Assembly (NCBI GenBank): GCA_022710245.1
Contig: JAKLHH010000327.1
Span: forward strand, 1 to 7,798
Source: Myxococcota bacterium
GTDB taxonomy: Bacteria > Myxococcota > Polyangia > GCA-2747355 > JAKLHH01
Direction of reading: 5' to 3'
Length of the DNA: 7,798 bases
Shown: piece after piece, positions 1-5,441 of the stretch
How the letters are laid out: each line of letters opens with the position of its first letter
Position numbering within the stretch: the stretch's first letter is position 1
The notes under the pieces: model-generated
The model's database searches: none
What the model saw: only the letters and a program-made list of their open reading frames with translations
Told to the model about the DNA's origin: nothing
Position numbers and translations under genes: made by a program

Positions 1-157
1 GGCCGCTGGCGACGACCCGCTGCACCAGATCGCGCCGCGCCGCCACCGCCACCGGCACCTTGGGCCCGCGGATGCGGCGGACCACCAGGTAGCTGGCCCC
101 GAGGAGGGGCACCAGGAGGAGGAGGTACAGCCAGCGCCTGCGCTTGCGCCGGGTCAT
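1..157 (-). CDS. Efflux membrane-fusion protein (HlyD/MacA/AcrA-like), N-terminal fragment
   Basis: Only the first 52 codons are in the window; the rest lies beyond its left edge. The ATG at 157-155 follows a G-rich stretch (GGGGG at 167-163, 5-nt gap) that could serve as a ribosome binding site. The product starts with a basic n-region (MTRRKRRRW) and one hydrophobic segment (about residues 9-26, LYLLLLVPLLGASYLVV). A positively charged stretch and then KVPVAVAARRDLVQRVVASG follow, which is the usual entry into the first beta-barrel strand of periplasmic adaptor proteins of RND or MacAB-type exporters. Such proteins are anchored in the inner membrane and bridge the pump to the outer-membrane channel. 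The divergent TetR gene is the classic arrangement for a regulated efflux operon. The family call rests on a short fragment, so the pump type cannot be decided. Confidence 0.6.
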   Translation of the reverse strand, partial: MTRRKRRRWLYLLLLVPLLGASYLVVRRIRGPKVPVAVAARRDLVQRVVASG

Positions 158-184
158 CGACGCCCCCGATGGGTGGTGTCTAAA

Positions 185-204
185 CTTGAACTCATGAGTT
201 CAAG
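185..204. promoter_or_regulatory. Perfect 20-bp palindrome, candidate TetR-family operator
   Basis: CTTGAACTCATGAGTTCAAG is identical to its reverse complement over all 20 bases. It lies in the gap between the divergent efflux-adaptor and TetR genes, the usual position for an operator through which a TetR dimer represses both directions. It is AT-rich compared with the surrounding DNA, which makes it stand out. Binding is inferred from position and symmetry. Confidence 0.6.
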
Positions 205-205
205 A

Positions 206-234
206 TTGACAACGACAGTCCAGGTTGTCAAGAT
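206..234. promoter_or_regulatory. Second inverted repeat with a TTGACA in each arm; likely TetR-gene promoter
   Basis: The arms TTGACAAC (206-213) and GTTGTCAA (224-231) are perfect inverted repeats around a 10-bp spacer, so each strand carries a consensus -35 hexamer. On the plus strand TTGACA (206-211) is followed after 17 bp by CAAGAT (229-234), a weak -10 with 3 of 6 matches. The predicted start of transcription falls at about 241-242, on the GTG proposed for the TetR gene. On the minus strand the second TTGACA (231-226) may serve the efflux gene, but I find no good -10 for it. Overlap of dyad symmetry and promoter fits autorepression. Confidence 0.45.
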
Positions 235-241
235 CGTCCAC

Positions 242-811
242 GTGCCTCGCTCGTTGCCACGTGTCGCTCGTCGCCGGGCCGAGACCCGGGCCCGCATCCT
301 CGCGGTCGCCGCCCGGCGCTTCGCCGCCGACGGGCTCGAGGGGGTCCGCCTCGACGAGGTCGCCGACGCCGCCGACGTCGCGCGCGGCACGCTCTACACC
401 CACTTCCCCAGCAAGGAGGCCCTCGTCGCCGCCGTCCTCGAGCCGGTGATGGAGCAGGCCTGCGCAGGGGTCAAGGGGCTCGCGCGCCTGGGCCCGCACC
501 GCGGGGTCGACGCGCTCCTCACCCTCTACCTCGAGCTCTGGCGCTCCCACGCCGATCCGCTGCGCGTCGCGCACCGCCTGCCGGCCATGCCCTCCGAGCG
601 GCTGGCCGCGCTGCACGGCGCCTTCCTCGGCGAGGTGCTGCGCATCTTCAAGCGCTCCGCCGAGGCCGGCATCCTGCGCACGGGTGATGGCGTCCTCGCC
701 GCGCGCATGATCGCCTCCCTCGCGGTGCCGCTCCTCGAGCTGTGTGGCTCCCACCCCGCGGGTGACGTGCTCTTCGTCGAGAGCCTCCACGCGCTCCTGC
801 TCCGCGACTGA
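242..811 (+). CDS. TetR/AcrR-family transcriptional repressor
   Basis: This is a 189-residue protein, typical for the family. The N-terminal DNA-binding domain is clear: helix 1 begins at RILAVAARRFAADG (about residues 18-31), and the helix-turn-helix with its recognition helix spans about residues 35-61 (LDEVADAADVARGTLYTHF then PSKEAL). The C-terminal ligand-binding and dimerisation part (about 65-189) is helical and diverged, so the ligand cannot be predicted. I chose the GTG at 242 because it leaves the usual short arm before helix 1 and keeps both candidate operators upstream. The frame stays open back to 173, with an ATG at 194 inside the palindrome. No Shine-Dalgarno sequence precedes 242, and the promoter prediction puts the transcript start there, so the mRNA may be leaderless. 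It probably represses itself and the divergent efflux operon. The final codons and stop are tandemly duplicated. Confidence 0.88.
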   Translation: MPRSLPRVARRRAETRARILAVAARRFAADGLEGVRLDEVADAADVARGTLYTHFPSKEALVAAVLEPVMEQACAGVKGLARLGPHRGVDALLTLYLELWRSHADPLRVAHRLPAMPSERLAALHGAFLGEVLRIFKRSAEAGILRTGDGVLAARMIASLAVPLLELCGSHPAGDVLFVESLHALLLRD

Positions 812-832
812 TCGCTCCTGCTCCGCGACTGA
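792..832 (+). repeat. 21-bp tandem duplication spanning the TetR stop codon
   Basis: The 20-base unit CGCTCCTGCTCCGCGACTGA occurs at 792-811 and again at 813-832 with one T between, a period of 21. The first copy encodes the last residues (LLLRD) and the TGA. The second copy keeps the same frame and repeats LLLRD plus TGA, so readthrough would add only SLLLRD before a second stop. Confidence 0.95.
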
Positions 833-840
833 CCACCGGC

Positions 841-1094
841 TCAGGGCACCACCTGGATCGCGCCGGCCATCCCGCTCCCGGTCTTCGTCCCGTGCGCGGT
901 GCAATAGTAGCCGTAGAGGCCCGCCGCGCTGAAGGTGATGCTCACGCTGCTCCCGCTCGAGGTGGCCGGGATCACGTCTCGAGCCGCGCTTCCTTCGCGC
1001 CGAGGTCGCGGGGGCCCGTGTCGCTCTTGCTGTCATCGCTGCAGGCGCCCAGGGCGAGAGCGCCGGCGAGGAGGATGCCTGTCAGGCTGGTCAT
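841..1094 (-). pseudogene. Decayed cupredoxin (plastocyanin-like) lipoprotein gene
   Basis: The 5' end looks functional. AAGGAG at 1105-1100 lies 5 nt before the ATG at 1094, and the first 40 codons encode a lipoprotein signal with lipobox LGAC (Cys18) and a polar DDSKSDTG linker, then hit TGA at 974-972. In another frame, the stretch from about 978 to the TGA at 843-841 encodes the C-terminal half of a type I copper protein: IPATSSGSSVSITFSAAG, then YGYYCTAHG and GSGMAG. The copper ligands are Cys (codon 903-901), His (894-892) and Met (870-868), spaced C-x2-H-x7-M. The strand carrying the first His ligand is absent. An internal deletion plus frameshift therefore best explains the 254-bp remnant, since intact relatives are roughly twice as long. 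An intact protein would have been a membrane-anchored periplasmic electron carrier or copper binder. A 40-residue lipopeptide might still be made. Confidence 0.72.
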
Positions 1095-1140
1095 CGTCGC
1101 TCCTTCCGAACCGTGACGCTACAGATAACAGGGCGCGGGG

Positions 1141-1247
1141 GCCGCGCAACCACGCGACCGGGGCCGCGCAACGACGCGACCGCGCGCCGCGCAACGGCAC
1201 GAAGCCGCGGCACGACCGCCCGCCGCGCAACGGCGCGACCGCGCGCC
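1141..1247. repeat. Degenerate GC-rich direct repeats
   Basis: GCCGCGCAAC recurs at 1141-1150, 1163-1172, 1186-1195 and 1222-1231. The longest repeat pair (1163-1188 and 1222-1247, 26 bp) differs at one base. The stretch lies between the cupredoxin remnant and the transglycosylase promoter. Open frames run through it, but their products are low-complexity Arg/Ala and match nothing recognisable, so I treat it as non-coding. The rest of the 1095-1407 gap holds the cupredoxin ribosome binding site and the promoter annotated separately. Confidence 0.7.
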
Positions 1248-1279
1248 CTCGCCGCACGCGCGAAGATCGGGTCGCCGCG

Positions 1280-1309
1280 TTTCCCCTGGCGAGAGGGAGC
1301 GGATATAAT
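1280..1309 (+). promoter_or_regulatory. Sigma70-type promoter of the transglycosylase gene
   Basis: TATAAT at 1304-1309 is a perfect -10 hexamer in otherwise very GC-rich DNA. The -35 is weak: TTTCCC at 1280-1285 with an 18-bp spacer has 3 of 6 matches. Transcription would begin near 1316, leaving a leader of about 92 nt before the ATG at 1408. Confidence 0.55.
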
Positions 1310-1407
1310 CGCCGCCGAGCCGTGACCCGCATGCGTCCTCGAACCTCGCAGCCTCCTGATCGCCCCTCCCGGCACCGGCGCGGCCCCCTCGCGTGAGCCC
1401 TCGATCC

Positions 1408-3732
1408 ATGACCAAACCGCTGCTCGCTCGACCTCGCCACGCCGGCCTCGCCGCTGCGCTCGCGCTGCTGCTCCTCGCCGGCCATTCCCGCGGCGGACCG
1501 CTCGAGTCCGCGGCCGCCGCCTTCGCCCGCGAGGAGTTCGCGGAGGTGCTCCGCCAGCTCCCGGCCGCCCAGCGCGAGGCGGAGGCGAGCCTGCTCCGCG
1601 GGCGCGCGCTCCTCGAGCTCGGGCGCCACGCCGAGGCCGAGAAGAGCCTCTCCAACCTGCTCCCCCCGCTGCCTCAGCTGCGCGACCTGCTGCAGTTCCT
1701 CCTCGGCGAGGCACTCTTCGGGCAGAAGCGCTTCAAGGAGGCGGCCGCGCGCTTCAAGGCCGCCGGGCTGGCGAAGAACTCGCGCTGGATCTACCTCTCC
1801 TGGCAGCGCCGCGCCGCCTCGCTCATCGCCGGCCGTGCCTACCGCGAGGCCGCCGAGGAGTACCGGCACCTGCTCCGCATCCAGGCGAAGCACCCGCGGC
1901 GGCCCGAGTGGGAGGTCGCGCTCGCGCTCTGCCAGGAGAAGCTGGGCGACCGCAAGAAGGCCGCCGAGGCGCTGCAGGAGGTCTGGCTCGGCTCGCCGGT
2001 GAGCCCGGCCGCTGCCAGCGCGCGCAAGGAGCTCGACCGCCTGATCGCCGCCGGCTTGAAGCTCAAGCCGCCGCCGCTCGCGCGCCGGCTCGCGCGCATC
2101 CGCGCGCTGCGTAACGAGAAGAGCTACGCCGCCGCCCTCGAGGAGCTCGGCGCCCTGCGCGAGCGGGAGAAGAGCAAGGAGGCCGCGGCCCGCCTCGACC
2201 TCGAGATCGCGCTCACCCAGCTGAAGGCGGACCGCCCGAAGGAGGCGCTCGCCGCGCTGCGGGCGATCCCCGCGAGCGCCAGCGACCCGCCGCCCTGGCA
2301 CCTGCGCAAGCTGATCGCGACCTGCCTCGCGCGCACCGGCAAGATCGACGAGGCCTCGGCGCTCCTCCTCAAGCACGGGCTGCCAGCCAAGGGCAAGCTG
2401 ACGCCGGCGCAGCGCGCCGAGGTGGGGCGCGCGGCGAAGCTCCTCGCCGAGTACGGCCGCCACGCCGAGGCGCTCAAGCTGCACGAGCGCCTGCTCGCCG
2501 GGAAGAAGAAGCTCGACGCGGAGACGCGCCTCGAGCTCACCTGGCTCGCCTTCCGCGCCGGCCGCCACGCCGAGGCGATCAAGGGCTTCGAGGAGCACCT
2601 CAAGCGCGGGAAGGCGAGCAAGGACTTCACGCTCTACTGGCTGGCGCGGGCCCACGCCGCGGCGGGCCAGGCGCCCAGGGCGGAGGAGCTCTACCGCGAG
2701 CTGATCGCCAAGCACCCGCACACCTACTACACCATCCTCGCGCGCTCGCGCCTCGCGGAGCTGGGCAAGCTGAAGCTCCCGCCCGGCCGCTGCACGGCGC
2801 CGAAGCCGCCGCCCTCGATGGCAGAGCGGAGCGGCGAGGTGCTGAGGCGCCTCGCCGCGCTGATCGCCCGCTACGGAGACCTCTACCCGTCGCTGCAGCG
2901 CGCGCAGACGTTCTGGCGGCTGGGGATGATCGCCGACGCGCGACGCGAGCTCCGGCTGATCGCCATCGACGCCGCCTTCGTCGCCGCCAAGGGGCGCCCC
3001 AAGGGGTGGATCCAGCGCCCGTCGGTGGAGCGCCTCTGGCGCGGCGGGCCGCTCGAGCGGCGGCGCTTCGGCAAGCGCGAGCGGCAGATCGCCAAGGAGG
3101 GCCAGGTGCTGCGGCACGCGCTCTCCGGCCTGCTGCAGGCCGCGGGCATCTCCTACTTCGCCTGGCAGCTCGGCCCGGCGGACCCGAGCCCGGAGCGCGC
3201 GCGGAACCCCCGCGCCTACCCCGAGCTGGTGAACGAAATGGCGCTCCGGTTCAAGCTCGACCCCAACCTGGTCTGGGCCATCATGCGCACCGAGAGCAGC
3301 TACCGCCTCGACGTCATCTCGCGCGTGGGCGCCACCGGCCTGATGCAGATCATGCCCCACACCGGGCGGCGTATCGCGAAGGCGATGGGCCTGAAGGGCT
3401 ACGAGCACGACTCGCTGTTCGAGCCGGAGACGAACCTGCTGATGGCCACCTGGTACCTGAAGGCGCTCTCCGACAAGTTCCACGGGCAGATCACGCTGCT
3501 CGCCGCCGGGTACAACGGCGGCCCGCACCACGTGGCGCGCTGGCTCGACATGCGCGGCAAGAGCTGCGCGGCCGACGAGTTCATCGAGGAGATCCCCTTC
3601 AGCGAGTCGCGCCGCTACGCGAAGAAGATCCTGCGGCTGGTGCGGCTCTACGAGCGCATCTACTGCGGCAAGGACGACCGGCAGGCCTCGAACAAGCTCG
3701 ACGCCACCTTCCTGCCGCAGCCCGACTTCTAG
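1408..3732 (+). CDS. slt: Soluble lytic murein transglycosylase (Slt70-like, family 1A) with long TPR region
   Basis: This 774-residue protein cleaves the MurNAc-GlcNAc bond of peptidoglycan in the periplasm, forming 1,6-anhydro-MurNAc. A signal peptide (KPLLARPRHAG, then a hydrophobic core to about residue 24) is followed by a long alpha-helical, Ala/Leu/Glu-rich TPR-like superhelix (about 30-600). The C-terminal SLT domain has every family landmark: the catalytic Glu in MRTESSY (Glu629), GLMQIMP (644-650), AGYNGG (700-705) and EIPFSESRRY (from about 728). The last motif marks the Slt70 class rather than MltC or EmtA types. It is longer than the E. coli enzyme (about 645 residues) because of the extended superhelix. 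The ATG at 1408 gives a good signal peptide, but no Shine-Dalgarno sequence is evident. An in-frame GTG at 1393 would add five residues and overlaps the TGA of a short upstream frame. The gene is convergent with the pseudokinase gene. Confidence 0.93.
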   Translation: MTKPLLARPRHAGLAAALALLLLAGHSRGGPLESAAAAFAREEFAEVLRQLPAAQREAEASLLRGRALLELGRHAEAEKSLSNLLPPLPQLRDLLQFLLGEALFGQKRFKEAAARFKAAGLAKNSRWIYLSWQRRAASLIAGRAYREAAEEYRHLLRIQAKHPRRPEWEVALALCQEKLGDRKKAAEALQEVWLGSPVSPAAASARKELDRLIAAGLKLKPPPLARRLARIRALRNEKSYAAALEELGALREREKSKEAAARLDLEIALTQLKADRPKEALAALRAIPASASDPPPWHLRKLIATCLARTGKIDEASALLLKHGLPAKGKLTPAQRAEVGRAAKLLAEYGRHAEALKLHERLLAGKKKLDAETRLELTWLAFRAGRHAEAIKGFEEHLKRGKASKDFTLYWLARAHAAAGQAPRAEELYRELIAKHPHTYYTILARSRLAELGKLKLPPGRCTAPKPPPSMAERSGEVLRRLAALIARYGDLYPSLQRAQTFWRLGMIADARRELRLIAIDAAFVAAKGRPKGWIQRPSVERLWRGGPLERRRFGKRERQIAKEGQVLRHALSGLLQAAGISYFAWQLGPADPSPERARNPRAYPELVNEMALRFKLDPNLVWAIMRTESSYRLDVISRVGATGLMQIMPHTGRRIAKAMGLKGYEHDSLFEPETNLLMATWYLKALSDKFHGQITLLAAGYNGGPHHVARWLDMRGKSCAADEFIEEIPFSESRRYAKKILRLVRLYERIYCGKDDRQASNKLDATFLPQPDF

Positions 3733-3743
3733 GGCAGCGAGCC

Positions 3744-3768
3744 GGGTCAGACCCGACGGGTCAGACCC
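3744..3768. terminator. Symmetric stem-loop between convergent genes, possible bidirectional terminator
   Basis: GGGTCAGACCC occurs at 3744-3754 and again at 3758-3768, separated by GAC. Each copy is nearly self-complementary, so the two copies can pair as 5 bp, an A/A mismatch and 5 bp around a GAC loop. It lies in the 28-bp gap after the transglycosylase stop and runs into the last codons and stop (3763-3761) of the opposite gene. There is no T tract on either side, so intrinsic termination is unproven. Confidence 0.45.
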
Positions 3769-5050
3769 CGACGAGCACGACGCCGAGGAAGCGCCGCGCG
3801 CCGAGCTGCTTGATGCTGGCGGCGACGGACTCGCGGCGGGTCCGGCCCGCGCGCACGACGAGGATGGCGCCGTCGAGGTGGTCCTGCAGGATGTTGATGT
3901 CCGCTGACTCCATCACCGGCGGCGGCGCCACGACGAGGTAGTCGTAGGCGCGGCGCGCCTCCTGCATCAGGTCGGCGATGGTCTCCGAGCTGAGCACCGC
4001 GGCCGGGTTTCGCTCGACGCCACCCGCCGGCAGCAGGCTGACGCTCCCGCTCAGCGCGAGCGCCTCCCACGGGTCGCGCGGGCTGCGCCGGTGCTGGCGC
4101 ACCTGGTCGGCGAGGTTCACGCTCGACTCCAGCCCGAAGAGCTCGGCCAGCTCGGGGTGGCGCAGGTTCGCCTCGAGGAGCAGGACGCGGCACCGCGTCC
4201 CCTCGCCGAGCGCGAGCGTGATGTTCGCGGCGGCGAGCGTCCCGTCGCGGCTGGTGGTGGGCGCGGCCAGGGCGACCACGCGCAGCCCGCGCGCCTCCCT
4301 CAGCTTCAGCGCGAGCACGCGGTACTGCTCCGCCATCGGCGAGCCGGGCTGGGTCATCAGCCAGAGCGCGGGGTCCGGCGAGACGCGCTCGAGGGCGCGC
4401 TCCTTGATGAGGAGCGGCGCCTCGATCTGCAGCGGCTGCGGGCGGGTCGGTCGTCCCTCGACGTCCTCGGCCAGCTCCCGCGTCTCCCCGAGCGGGGGCT
4501 CGGCGCGCGCGGCCCACGCGCGCGACGCGCTGACCCCGGCACGGCGCGAGGCGCCCACGTCCCGGGACTCGATCACGCCACGGGCAGAGGTCACGTCGAC
4601 GGCGCGGGGCGGCAGGGGCTCGACCCGCTGGGCGCGGCGCGCGGCCGACCGCTCCACCAGCTCCTCCTCCGGCTCGGCCGTCCGGGCGCGCGAGCGCCGC
4701 GCGGCCGACCGCTCCAGCGCGTCGCCCGGCTCGCGTCGAGCGGCGAAGCCCTCCGGCTCCTCGGGGCGCTCGGCGCGCAGGGCCGTCGAGGTGTAGGGCG
4801 CGGTGGTGCGGCGCCGCTGGCTCTGCTCGACGGGGGCCTCGCCCTGCCAGACCGTGGTCTGCACGCCGTCGAGCCACTTGCCGGGGCCGGGGCCGGGGCC
4901 GGGCGCGGGTGCGGGCGCCGGCGCCGGCTTGGCGGGATCGGTGGTCTCCTGCTCGTCGGTGTCGGCGAGCGCCTCGAGGCTCTGCACGTCCGTCGTCGCC
5001 TCGCGGTAGGGCGAGCTCGCCGGGCCTCGATCTTTCCGCCGCTGATCCAA
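3761..5050 (-). CDS. BY-kinase/CpsD-like protein with degenerate nucleotide-binding motifs (probable pseudokinase)
   Basis: This is a 429-residue cytoplasmic protein with no membrane segment. Residues 1-230 are low-complexity: a Pro/Ala then Pro/Gly tract (41-57), two ERSAARR repeats (113-119, 133-139) and charged linker. Residues 231-429 match the cytoplasmic domain of bacterial tyrosine kinases that regulate polysaccharide export (CpsD/CapB/Wzc C-terminus): GSPMAEQYRVLALKL, VLLLEANLRHP, LLPAGGVERNPAAVLSS, DGAILVVRAGRTRRESV. All three catalytic motifs are changed. Walker A GEGKTT is SRDGTL (267-272, Lys to Gly). Walker A' VDAD is LEAN (292-295). Walker B IIDTPP is VVAPPP (373-378). The C-terminal Tyr cluster is missing and the chain ends at VVLVGV. 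The TTG start has GAGG 6 nt upstream (5060-5057). It may act as a regulatory or scaffold partner of an active kinase elsewhere, or be decaying. Conservation of the surrounding fold favours a maintained protein. Confidence 0.85.
   Translation of the reverse strand: MDQRRKDRGPASSPYREATTDVQSLEALADTDEQETTDPAKPAPAPAPAPGPGPGPGKWLDGVQTTVWQGEAPVEQSQRRRTTAPYTSTALRAERPEEPEGFAARREPGDALERSAARRSRARTAEPEEELVERSAARRAQRVEPLPPRAVDVTSARGVIESRDVGASRRAGVSASRAWAARAEPPLGETRELAEDVEGRPTRPQPLQIEAPLLIKERALERVSPDPALWLMTQPGSPMAEQYRVLALKLREARGLRVVALAAPTTSRDGTLAAANITLALGEGTRCRVLLLEANLRHPELAELFGLESSVNLADQVRQHRRSPRDPWEALALSGSVSLLPAGGVERNPAAVLSSETIADLMQEARRAYDYLVVAPPPVMESADINILQDHLDGAILVVRAGRTRRESVAASIKQLGARRFLGVVLVGV
4639..4716 (-). 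repeat. 18-bp direct repeat, 60 bp apart, inside the pseudokinase gene
   Basis: GCGCGGCCGACCGCTCCA (plus-strand reading) occurs at 4639-4656 and 4699-4716. The 60-bp offset is exactly 20 codons, and the copies encode the two ERSAARR segments of the disordered N-terminal half. It looks like an internal duplication that kept the frame. Confidence 0.8.
4881..4898 (-). repeat. CCGGGG hexamer tandem repeat (3 copies)
   Basis: Three perfect copies, followed by degenerate ones to about 4930, encode the Pro-Gly and Pro-Ala dipeptide tract of the pseudokinase linker. Because the unit is six bases, copy-number change would alter linker length but not the reading frame. Confidence 0.85.
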
Positions 5051-5066
5051 GACTGGCCTCGAGCTA

Positions 5067-5096
5067 CTTGTAGAGCGGGCTGAAAGCCCTGGTCAA
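5067..5096 (-). promoter_or_regulatory. Candidate promoter of the pseudokinase gene, with an inverted repeat in the spacer
   Basis: On the minus strand TTGACC (5096-5091, 5 of 6 matches) and TACAAG (5072-5067, 4 of 6) are separated by 18 bp. Predicted transcription starts near 5060, just at the ribosome binding site, giving a very short leader. Between the two hexamers lies a perfect inverted repeat, GGGCT (5077-5081) and AGCCC (5085-5089) with a 3-bp centre, which could be an operator half-site pair. CTTGTAG also recurs at 5067-5073 and 5098-5104. Confidence 0.45.
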
Positions 5097-5135
5097 GCTT
5101 GTAGCATGCAGGAGCTGGGTCCCGATCGGTAGTGC

Positions 5136-5441
5136 TCAGTTGCCGGTGGCGGGCCCGCGCTCGACCTCGAGCCCCAGCCCGCGGAGCAGGCGGAGGCTGG
5201 GGTCCTCGCAGCGTGGGACGCGCACCGCCGGTAGCGGGGCGGCGAGCGCGCCCTCCGTGCTCTGCAGCCTGTCGCTCTCGCGGCAGCGGCACTCGGTGTC
5301 GACGCACTTGCACTCGTACCCTGGCTCGCAGGAGTGGTCCGTCGCGAGCGGGTAGCAGGGCTTGTTGTCCACCACGTCGTCGGGGACGGTGCAGCCGGCC
5401 AGCGCGAGGAGGCCGGCGAGCGCGAGGCGTCGTACCGTCAT
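5136..5441 (-). CDS. Small Cys-rich lipoprotein, unknown function
   Basis: The 101-residue product begins with a lipoprotein signal peptide (MTVRRLALAGLLALAGC; lipobox LAGC, lipidated Cys17). Seven more Cys follow at 29, 38, 44, 46, 51, 53 and 78, six of them packed into residues 29-53 in a pattern (CEPGYECKCVDTECRC) that resembles an EGF-like or other small disulfide module. The rest (54-101) has no recognisable motif. It is probably an envelope-attached, disulfide-stabilised protein. The start is secure: the ATG at 5441-5439 shares its A with the TGA of the upstream gene, and a strong purine-rich site (GGAGGGAGG) ends 5 nt before it. The two genes are therefore almost certainly translated from one mRNA, possibly by coupled translation. 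I do not recognise the family. Confidence 0.82.
   Translation of the reverse strand: MTVRRLALAGLLALAGCTVPDDVVDNKPCYPLATDHSCEPGYECKCVDTECRCRESDRLQSTEGALAAPLPAVRVPRCEDPSLRLLRGLGLEVERGPATGN

Noticed and set aside
200..1036. Minus-strand open frame across the TetR gene and the cupredoxin remnant
   Set aside because: It runs antisense to a clear TetR protein; the cupredoxin sequence is in other frames.
1033..3531. Very long minus-strand open frame antisense to the transglycosylase
   Set aside because: Its product is Arg/Leu/Glu/Gly low-complexity with no domain, and it mirrors the codon bias of a real gene with all Slt70 catalytic motifs on the other strand.
3743..3771. Possible insertion-sequence end or attachment site
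   Set aside because: There is no transposase or integrase, no tRNA and no second matching end within the window.
3006..3941. Plus-strand open frame overlapping the end of slt and the pseudokinase gene
   Set aside because: Ala/Arg-rich shadow frame that crosses two well-supported genes and has no recognisable domain.
4091..5083. Plus-strand 330-codon open frame antisense to the pseudokinase
   Set aside because: Composition is typical of an antisense shadow in high-GC DNA; the opposite strand encodes clear CpsD-like sequence.
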